Part shown: in pieces, positions 1-5,238 of the stretch | Position numbering within the stretch: the first letter of the stretch is position 1 | Layout: each line of letters opens with the position of its first letter | Source: DAOTUB01 sp034437455 | GTDB lineage: Bacteria > Chloroflexota > Anaerolineae > B4-G1 | DNA: 7,562 nucleotides | Direction: 5' to 3' | Assembly (NCBI GenBank): GCA_034437455.1 | Contig: DAOTUB010000319.1 | Location: 1-7,562, forward strand | Program-made: the position numbers and the translations under genes | Notes under the pieces: model-generated | What the model saw: the letters and a program-made list of their open reading frames with translations, nothing else | Told to the model about the DNA's origin: nothing | Databases searched by the model: none

Positions 1-187
1 GCCCTGGTTCCAACCTGGTCTTCAACACCCGTTTTCCAGCTGCCGCGATATCGTAAACCGTTTTCCGCGAAATGCCGTGCCTTTCCGCCAACTGGGTTAC
101 GGAACCCCACTTTCGGTCCGGAGACAAAATTTGGATGGCTATTTGCACCCGTTGCTCGCTTGTGATATCATCTCTTCTTGTGCCCAC
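1..187 (-). CDS. Helix-turn-helix protein, probable transposase N-terminus (partial at left edge)
   Basis: Reading leftward from a GTG at 187-185 gives 62 codons that run off the window with no stop. Residues 29-53 (WGSVTQLAERHGISRKTVYD and on) form a clear helix-turn-helix of the kind found at the front of transposases and some regulators. The GTG start is chosen because AAGGAG (195-200) sits 7 nt upstream. The start codon lies inside one arm of an inverted repeat (181-251) that may be the end of the element, which supports a transposon origin. From memory, similar HTH starts occur on long transposase-like proteins in Chloroflexota. The catalytic part is outside the window, so a plain DNA-binding regulator cannot be excluded. 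Confidence 0.6.
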   Translation of the reverse strand, partial: MGTRRDDITSEQRVQIAIQILSPDRKWGSVTQLAERHGISRKTVYDIAAAGKRVLKTRLEPG

Positions 188-251
188 AGGTTCACTCCTT
201 GTGTATTGGTCTTCAGTAAACCAATTCTGACACAAGAATGACCTGTGGGCA
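181..251. repeat. Imperfect inverted repeat, possible transposon end
   Basis: The outer arms 181-203 and 231-251 share TGCCCACAGGT and CTTGTG in opposite orientation, with a few mismatches between them. Inside, ATTGGT (205-210) pairs with ACCAAT (220-225) around a 9-nt loop. The whole 71 nt could fold into a long hairpin. Its left arm contains the GTG start and ribosome binding site of the HTH gene, and its right arm ends 6 nt after the stop of the C2 ORF. It may be the terminal repeat of the element at the left edge, or an operator or attenuator on that gene's leader. The opposite end of the element is not in the window. Confidence 0.6.
195..200 (-). promoter_or_regulatory. Ribosome binding site of the HTH gene
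   Basis: AAGGAG on the minus strand lies 7 nt before GTG 187-185. It decides that start, which gives an uninterrupted frame into the helix-turn-helix. Confidence 0.6.
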
Positions 252-257
252 AATTTG

Positions 258-758
258 TTAATCTAACTTGAGCCATGCCGATTTTTTGTTTACATATCGT
301 CCTTGACCAGTATCCCATATGTTGAACGCCTGCCGTGACACACCCCGCGCCATTACCTCGCACTGCAACTCGCCCAGCAAGTAATATTCCCAGAAAGAAA
401 GCAAGGCTTCGATTTTACGATCTGAATAGTATGTCCATCCCCCAGCGCGATCCGAACGCGTGGAATCATCTTTCTTCCATAGTGGATCTTCAACGATGTC
501 CCTTTGAATTGCACGACAAACAGTCCGCTTTATGTATTGCCGTAAAGACCGGGGGGAGCTCCCATCATCCATCTGGAAAACTACATCCTCGGGCACTTCG
601 CGCCATAGAATCAGACCACGCACATACTGCACAACCTCTGCGCCAGCGAGCTCGTTGAAATCACTGGTCAACTTTTGCAGCCAGCTGTCTTTTTCGAGTA
701 AATGCCGGAAAGCATCATCCCCAAAATCCTTGCTCCGTCGCCTTAAATAGAAAGCCAT
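258..758 (-). CDS. Gene-C-like protein C2, C-terminal module of the HD protein, probably decapitated
   Basis: A 166-residue ORF with no signal peptide or membrane segment. It aligns with gene C (3775-4287) along most of its length: YLRRR near the N-terminus against YIRRN, GLILWREVP (48-56) against GLLLWREIP, then QYIKR-TVCRAIQRDIVEDPLW (75-94) against the matching stretch, and FWEYYLLGE (122-130) against the identical nine residues. The C-terminal 110 residues of gene A show the same pattern less strongly. The function of the module is not known to me. The ATG at 758 lies where IS110-like coding sequence begins on the other strand and has only a weak AAAGGG upstream, so the original 5' part may have been lost. 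The 36 residues after LLGE have no counterpart in gene C. Confidence 0.7.
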   Translation of the reverse strand: MAFYLRRRSKDFGDDAFRHLLEKDSWLQKLTSDFNELAGAEVVQYVRGLILWREVPEDVVFQMDDGSSPRSLRQYIKRTVCRAIQRDIVEDPLWKKDDSTRSDRAGGWTYYSDRKIEALLSFWEYYLLGELQCEVMARGVSRQAFNIWDTGQGRYVNKKSAWLKLD

Positions 759-760
759 GT

Positions 761-1531
761 CTCAAACCCTTTGCAGACACCTTTGGTGCCACCAGCCGCC
801 TGGTTTTAACCCAAGCGTCTGGCCTGGACGCGTTAGCGGCATTACCCGTCGATGATCTGGCACTGAGCTTGCACGAGCTCAGCGGCCATTGTCTCCCTGA
901 TCCCTGGAAAAACGCCCGGAAACTCAAGCGAGTGGCTCAAGACAGCTTCTCGCTTGAACAAGTCTTGGCTTTGCCAGTCCAGCGCATCCTGGATCTTACC
1001 TTGGCCCATATTCGCTTCCTCGAAGCTCAGATCGAGCAAGTGAATGTTTGGATTGCCACCGAGCTAGCGTCCTATCCGGTCGTTCGTCAACTTGCCACCA
1101 TCCCTGGTGTCGGCCCAGTGTTCTCCAGTGGCATCGGGGCTGAAATTGGTGACACTCAACGCTTCCTACAAAGTCCCAAGTGGGACAAGAAACGCAAGCG
1201 CTTTCGCCCCCGCAACCTACACGATGCTGAAGATGCGATTGCCAAGCTCGCCGGCCTGTGGTGGCCGCGTAACGACTCCGGTGACTTCTCCGCCGAGGAT
1301 CGGCGCATGGCCAAGTCCGGCAATCGCTACTTGCGTTACTACATTATCCAAGCTTCTAACCAAATGCGCATGCGTATACCAGACTAGGCTGACTTTTACG
1401 CGCGCAAGTATCGCGGCGCGTCTAAGCACCATCATAAGCGGGCTCTGGTCCTGACCGCCCGCAAGAGCGTCGGTCTCTTTGTTGGTCTGCTACACCGCAA
1501 TGAGCCCTATCGCTCTAAGGAGCAGCGATGA
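761..1531 (+). pseudogene. IS110-family transposase remnant, N-terminus missing, in-frame TAG
   Basis: The reading frame from about 761 gives ADTFGATSRLVLT and then the Transposase_20-type C-terminal domain: LATIPGVGP (helix-hairpin-helix), KLAGLWWPRNDSG, SGNRYLRYYIIQ and, at the end, KRALVLTARKSVGLFVGLL. These are typical of IS110-family transposases. The N-terminal RuvC-like DEDD domain, about the first 150 residues, is absent, so the remnant cannot be active. A TAG at 1385-1387 interrupts the frame in a segment that usually reads PEYAAFYARKY (here PD, stop, ADFYARKY), consistent with a Tyr codon mutated to TAG. The frame then continues to TGA at 1529-1531. It is the only plus-strand gene and lies between the methyltransferase gene and ORF C2. 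Confidence 0.88.
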
Positions 1532-1562
1532 ATCTTGCTCCCTCCATCGGCCGCTGCTGACC

Positions 1563-1597
1563 GGTTCTGGTCAGACTTGCTCATCCAGAACCCTTTT
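1563..1597 (+). terminator. Terminator-like hairpin after the IS110 remnant
   Basis: GGTTCTGG (1563-1570) pairs perfectly with CCAGAACC (1585-1592) around a 14-nt loop and is followed by CTTTTTAG. A stem followed by a T-run, 31 nt past the transposase stop, fits a rho-independent terminator on plus. It could equally be a structured 3' end of the insertion element. Confidence 0.5.
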
Positions 1598-1692
1598 TAG
1601 CCCGAAATCGGCCGTCATAGCTCTTGGCATGCTGCCCATTTTTCAAAAACTGACATGGGCCGGCCTGGTTCAATGCGTCTTATTTTCAGTTT

Positions 1693-2847
1693 TTAGGGTT
1701 CATTTTTTGACCCATTTTGGGTCTTGACTTTTACCGCACTCTCGCCGGTTGGTCGCCTGCGGGCGACCAGGCCGTGGCTGAAAAAGAGACTGAAACTGCG
1801 CTCATGAATCCAAAAGAACCAGGGAATATAGTTTTTTTCCTCAAGAATGTCAAAAGCCTGCTGAACGCGCTGGCGAATCGCATCTGTTGAACGCATACCA
1901 TCCTGGCCGCCAATCCAGCGTTTTCTGGGTGCATAGCTGATTTCCCAGGAATATGGGTCAGTCAAGGAGAAAACCCCCCCCGGTCTCAAGGCGCGTTCTT
2001 GCTCCGCCAGTAACTTTTCTGGGTTGGGCACGCGGTCTATCACGTTCCAGCTACTGAGCACGTCAAAAGCAGTCGCCGGGAAAGGCAAGTTGTCCCCGGA
2101 TGCGACCAGAATTTCGACGTTGTCCTGTTTCCAGTCAAGGAGTGGGCGGCACTGAAGGATGTCCCCCTCGCATTTGAGCCAATAACTCTCCAGCCGTTTG
2201 GGAAAGTGCCGCAAGATCTGCCGGGCGAAAAAGGCCGAGCCGTAGGCAAACTCGACTCCATAGGTCAACCCACAATGTTTGGCCAACTCGTAGACGCCTC
2301 GCCCTACACCGCAGCCAACGTCCAGCGCCCGTTGCGTTGAATCCAGGTGAGGCGCAAGCAGTTCAAAGGCGGCCGCATAAAAATCTTGTTGGTAATGGTC
2401 GCACACGATAGAGCGGAGAGGGTGATCCACTGCCAGCATATCCCACACGTCGTCGTAGTGAGTGCATAGGTATATGCCCAGTGTAGAGAGGTCACTATAT
2501 TTGCTTCCCCCGCTCGCCTTTGTCCCCACGTTCGCTTTGTGCGCTTGTAGCAGGGCGATCATGGGTTGGCTAACCGGGAATCCTGCCTCGACTGCGAGGC
2601 TGAGGATGGGTCCATAATTATCACGCAGATAAAGCCACGGCTGTGCGACGAGGATGGGCAAACCGCACAGCATCGGGTAGTCAGCGCCACACTGTTCGCA
2701 GCGCAACAGCCCCTCGACTATCTCGTCTTTGTCTGTGGGGGCATGGATGATGGGTATCCGCTCGGGATCGAGTACCAACCGGCCGTGGCAAGGTTTGCTA
2801 TTTTTTGAGTCTGGGCAACGTATGTCGTTCAACACGAATTTCTGCAT
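1693..2847 (-). CDS. Class I SAM-dependent methyltransferase with N-terminal zinc-ribbon
   Basis: A 384-residue cytosolic protein. Residues 9-66 are a Trm112-like zinc-ribbon: C11, C20, C50 and C53 in the arrangement CPDSKN...C...LLRCEQCGADYP...LPIL. Residues 172-300 are a Methyltransf_11-type Rossmann fold with motif I ALDVGCGVGRG (174-184), an acidic position at GVEFA (197-201), ASGDNLPFP (249-257), FDVLSSWNVIDRVPNP (261-276) and ALRPGG (286-291). It should transfer a methyl group from SAM to an unidentified acceptor. The substrate cannot be read from the sequence. The ATG overlaps the transporter stop by one base (TAATG), behind a strong G-rich ribosome binding site (AAGGGGGGG), so the two are translationally coupled. 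The tail after residue 365 is charged and low in complexity. Confidence 0.87.
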   Translation of the reverse strand: MQKFVLNDIRCPDSKNSKPCHGRLVLDPERIPIIHAPTDKDEIVEGLLRCEQCGADYPMLCGLPILVAQPWLYLRDNYGPILSLAVEAGFPVSQPMIALLQAHKANVGTKASGGSKYSDLSTLGIYLCTHYDDVWDMLAVDHPLRSIVCDHYQQDFYAAAFELLAPHLDSTQRALDVGCGVGRGVYELAKHCGLTYGVEFAYGSAFFARQILRHFPKRLESYWLKCEGDILQCRPLLDWKQDNVEILVASGDNLPFPATAFDVLSSWNVIDRVPNPEKLLAEQERALRPGGVFSLTDPYSWEISYAPRKRWIGGQDGMRSTDAIRQRVQQAFDILEEKNYIPWFFWIHERSFSLFFSHGLVARRRPTGESAVKVKTQNGSKNEP

Positions 2848-3782
2848 TACAGCCCCCCCTTCTTATCCGCAGAATCTATTTCCAAGAGTACGATGCCCCC
2901 AGCAATCAGAAAGCCTCCGACCAGTGCTATGATTAAATTGGCCGGTAGTTGCAATCTCAGCGTTGGTACCAGCTCCGCCAACCCGGCCTGGATCACCACT
3001 GCGAAGAACGAGTACGAGAGGTAAAGGATAGCGCTCTGCGAAGCACCGATATATTTCACCCCAGTGTTGTAGGCCAGCCAAAGCACCCCCCGGAACAGGC
3101 CAATGACTGCGATGATCAGCAAGGGCACTAACCCTAGCCTGGGAGACGAGACAATCAAAGGGATCAACAGCGCCAACAACGCCGACCCCAAAAGCAAAAG
3201 CAGGCCAGTCACCCGGCACTCGTCCGCCTTGTCCAGCACCGGCTTGATGACGATAATCCCCACCGCGAAGGTCAGCGGCGAGAGAACAGCTGCCACTTCC
3301 CCTCGGCTCAACGTCCATCCAAACGATTGGGGGTTACAAGTTATCAGTCCTGCGCCAATTAAGGCCAGCATACCGGCCATTCCTTCACGGACTGACAATC
3401 GTTCCCGCAAAAAGACGCCAGCCAGGACGAGCACAAATGGCGTCTCTAATTCAGCCAGTAGGGCCGTTTTACCGGCCCCAATCCGACGCACGGCGTCAAA
3501 GCCCAGCAGATAGGAAAGTCCAAAAGCGCACAATGCAGAGACGGTCACAGCGGTCAAATCCCTACGTCGCCAGGGGATCTGAATGCTCGAGCGATTTCTC
3601 TGTGATGCCAGCAGTAAGATAGAACCGCCCAGTGCGTTGCTGAGCACGGCGATGAGCAAAGGGGCAGTGGCGTAGCGCTGGATGATGATTTCGGCTAGCA
3701 CCAGGCTGACAGCCGACAGGAGACCGGAGCCGACGACGTAGAGATCATAGCGGATCTGGGCAGTGTTGGAAGAATTATGCAC
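2847..3782 (-). CDS. EamA/DMT-family inner-membrane transporter
   Basis: A 311-residue, ten-helix membrane protein. Hydrophobic segments fall at about 13-33, 41-60, 76-94, 103-125, 135-149, 163-180, 191-211, 217-236, 250-268 and 280-300. The first half carries the EamA signature: AGKTALLAELETPFVLVLAG, then FLRERLS, then a glycine-rich helix. Members of the drug/metabolite transporter superfamily usually export small metabolites, and no substrate is evident here. GTG at 3782-3780 is preferred over an upstream TTG (3818) because GAGAGG lies 6 nt before it and the shorter protein has a normal EamA N-terminus. The start overlaps the gene C stop by 8 nt (GTGCATAA) and the gene ends in TAATG with the methyltransferase. 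C, transporter and methyltransferase therefore form one tightly packed transcription unit. Confidence 0.88.
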   Translation of the reverse strand: MHNSSNTAQIRYDLYVVGSGLLSAVSLVLAEIIIQRYATAPLLIAVLSNALGGSILLLASQRNRSSIQIPWRRRDLTAVTVSALCAFGLSYLLGFDAVRRIGAGKTALLAELETPFVLVLAGVFLRERLSVREGMAGMLALIGAGLITCNPQSFGWTLSRGEVAAVLSPLTFAVGIIVIKPVLDKADECRVTGLLLLLGSALLALLIPLIVSSPRLGLVPLLIIAVIGLFRGVLWLAYNTGVKYIGASQSAILYLSYSFFAVVIQAGLAELVPTLRLQLPANLIIALVGGFLIAGGIVLLEIDSADKKGGL

Positions 3783-4287
3783 TATCGGCCTCTCTTCGTG
3801 CTGAGGATTCCACCACAATGCCGGCCAAGCGGGGAAAATCCTCGATATTTTCGCCTAGCAGATAATATTCCCAGAAATTGAGCCAACCTTCAACCAAGTC
3901 AGATGTTACACCAATGTCAAATCCCCATCTGCCATCCTCACTCCAAACCGGATCCTCAAAGATACAGCGTTGCACAGTTCGGCAGGCTAGTTGCTTGAGA
4001 TATTGCTTTTGATCTTCGATTTTGCCCTGACTCACTGTCTGGGCAAAGGCGTCTTTTGTTACCCTGCAAGTCATCTCTGCAGGTATCTCCCGCCATAGAA
4101 GCAAACCACTTATTCCTAAAGCCTGAGAGTGAGCATCAAGGTTGTCGAAACCCTCTATCAGTCTGCAAATCCAACCACCTTCCTGAAGCAAAACTTTGGT
4201 AAAAGTTGCTTTATTTCTCCTGATATACTTCCCAAGATAATACAATTGGACTTTGGACAAATTGCATTTGAGCAGGTTTAGGAACAT
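3775..4287 (-). CDS. Gene C, small stand-alone C-terminal module of the HD protein
   Basis: A 170-residue soluble, mostly helical protein rich in Trp and Tyr that I cannot assign to a named family. Landmarks are LLLWREIP (62-69), KQYLKQLACRTVQRCIFEDP (94-113) followed by VW, GRWGFD (119-124) and WLNFWEYYLLGE (135-146). ORF C2 (258-758) matches along most of its length, and gene A residues about 620-696 match in the same order: SGTLFWRE, then RIWDTENGSWGYND, then WLSYWNYVWAGE. It is thus a paralogue of gene A's tail, plausibly an interaction or assembly module. The ATG at 4287 has only a weak AGG upstream, and twin CCATATATGG palindromes lie 18-60 nt before it. The 3' end overlaps the transporter start by 8 nt. 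The coding sequence is AT-rich compared with the transporter. The frame stays open upstream of 4287 but without a start codon. Confidence 0.72.
   Translation of the reverse strand: MFLNLLKCNLSKVQLYYLGKYIRRNKATFTKVLLQEGGWICRLIEGFDNLDAHSQALGISGLLLWREIPAEMTCRVTKDAFAQTVSQGKIEDQKQYLKQLACRTVQRCIFEDPVWSEDGRWGFDIGVTSDLVEGWLNFWEYYLLGENIEDFPRLAGIVVESSARREADSA
3789..3794 (-). promoter_or_regulatory. Ribosome binding site of the EamA gene
   Basis: GAGAGG on the minus strand, 6 nt before GTG 3782-3780. It lies inside the end of gene C, which points to coupled translation, and it decides the transporter start. Confidence 0.5.
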
Positions 4288-4304
4288 CTGCTGCCTATTT
4301 ATAT

Positions 4305-4347
4305 GCCATATATGGTGATTGTACGATGGGACACCCCCATATATGGC
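4305..4347. promoter_or_regulatory. Twin CCATATATGG palindromes before gene C, operator-like
   Basis: The perfect 10-bp palindrome CCATATATGG occurs at 4306-4315 and 4337-4346. With the flanking G and C, the two sites also form 11-bp inverted arms (GCCATATATGG and CCATATATGGC) around 21 nt. The centres are 31 bp apart, close to three helical turns, as expected for two dimers binding the same face of DNA. They occupy most of the 82-nt gap between genes B and C, just upstream of gene C. A TATAAAT follows at about 4297-4303 on the minus strand. The pair could bind a repressor or form a hairpin in the message. No regulator is identified. Confidence 0.45.
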
Positions 4348-4369
4348 GGCTGGAATACATCTGAACCCG

Positions 4370-4753
4370 TCAAAATTGCCTAAAAGCCATTTTGTCCAAA
4401 GTCCAATACAAGATGCTACTTATTACGCGCAGGCGACTTGTTTCTGGATTCTCTGTCCAATTATCAGTATTCTCAACTAAACAGTTGGTAACTTGGTGCG
4501 CCAAATCGGATAATCCATGTTCGTAGAAAGCTGTCAACACCACTGCAGTGTAGAGAAAACTACGACTGTTATGCACCTGAGGGGACTTGGCTTCTCCGAT
4601 GCTTCTCCACTGTTCGCGTCGGCGTTGAGGTGCCGACAGCCACTCGATGCTTTTTCTAGCCACATCAGCCCGATTTGCTAGCAATGTCTCCAATGCAGTT
4701 TTTGCTGCACAATTACCACAATGATGATGAACACTCCCATCTTGATGAATGGG
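4370..4753 (-). pseudogene. Gene B, 3' part after an apparent +1 frameshift
   Basis: The frame open from about 4753 down to TGA 4372-4370 reads HQDGSVHHHCGNCAAKTALE at its start and later EQWRSIGEAKSP, LYTAVVLTAF and LYWTLDK. It matches gene A residues about 466-582 in order: the HxxCxxC segment (HHHCGNC against HNGCCLC), then WL...EEWRAIGKVEG, then YAYTAATL, then LYRYL. It has no convincing start: the only codon near the 5' end is TTG 4693-4691, with no ribosome binding site, and that start would remove the conserved Cys segment. It is therefore the continuation of the ORF at 4713-5234, which together would encode about 287 residues. A sequencing indel or programmed frameshift would look the same. 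Confidence 0.7.
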
Positions 4754-5234
4754 CTAGAATTCTTTGATTGTAAAAATTTCGGATATGTAATCGGCGCAAG
4801 GATCTACCAGCCTGCAACAAGCAGCGAAGGTTCACTTGACAGCGTTCCATACTATTCAGGGCCTTCTGAATCTTTTCCACGTGTTGTAAGAATAATCGCT
4901 TTGCTGGAGTCATAGCGTCTCCAGCTCCGATCTGTTCATTCAGTTCCTCGACCTTGAGGCTGTAGAATCTTCCCATTGTCTTGAGAAAATATCGCTCCGC
5001 TGGCTGCTTTTTGTTCTCCCTTTGAACCAGCCTTGCTGCTTCTATATAATGACTTTGAGCTTGTTTCCAGTTCGCTTGCTTTTCATACCACTGTGCAGTT
5101 TGATACTCCCAATCCGCTGCGAACAGAAACTCATCCTTTGCCAGATGCATTCGCTTGTTCCGCTTGTAAAGGAGGCGTTTATAGAATTGTGCCTCATAAT
5201 CGGGCATCTGTTCGATAATGACAGGCTGTTCCAT
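4713..5234 (-). CDS. Gene B, 5' part: helical/TPR-like protein homologous to the middle of gene A
   Basis: A 173-residue ORF of soluble, alpha-helical, partly TPR-like sequence (AQWYEKQANWKQAQSHYIEA at about 47-66). Residues 107-143 (MTPAKRLFLQHVEKIQKAL then NLRCLLQAGR) align with gene A residues about 404-444 (LSPLESAFLSDMLRIQKAL then LLTLLRAGR). The last dozen residues (from about 163) lose the resemblance, which continues in the +1 frame (4370-4753), so this is the front of a frameshifted gene. The ATG at 5234 is chosen because GGGGG (5242-5246) lies 7 nt upstream. It sits only 4 nt after the gene A stop, so A and B share one message and are likely coupled. The HD head of gene A is absent. 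The function is unknown; it is plausibly a partner of gene A made from the same helical scaffold. Confidence 0.7.
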   Translation of the reverse strand: MEQPVIIEQMPDYEAQFYKRLLYKRNKRMHLAKDEFLFAADWEYQTAQWYEKQANWKQAQSHYIEAARLVQRENKKQPAERYFLKTMGRFYSLKVEELNEQIGAGDAMTPAKRLFLQHVEKIQKALNSMERCQVNLRCLLQAGRSLRRLHIRNFYNQRILAHSSRWECSSSLW

Positions 5235-5238
5235 CACG

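Noticed and set aside
1092..1454. A 120-codon plus-strand ORF over the IS110 remnant
   Set aside because: It is a shadow in another frame. The recognised IS110 domain lies in the frame of 761-1531.
1634..1660. GCCCAT/ATGGGC hairpin past the methyltransferase stop as a minus-strand terminator
   Set aside because: The stem is only 6 bp with a 15-nt loop, and no T-run follows on the minus strand.
1709..1723. GACCCA/TGGGTC hairpin as a terminator
   Set aside because: It lies inside the last codons of the methyltransferase, and on minus it is followed by A-rather than T-runs.
2863..3318. A 151-codon minus-strand ORF inside the EamA gene
   Set aside because: It is a shadow of the transporter in another frame. 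The translation is Gly/Arg-rich with no domain, while the transporter frame gives ten membrane helices.
3783..3818. TTG 3818 as the transporter start
   Set aside because: It gives a 12-residue extension without a ribosome binding site. GTG 3782 has GAGAGG at a good distance and an 8-nt overlap with gene C.
4288..4430. Open frame upstream of gene C reading LWTKWLLGNFDGF, which recalls WEYYLLGE
   Set aside because: It has no start codon and overlaps the gene B end, which matches gene A in its own frame. The resemblance is too short and is probably chance.
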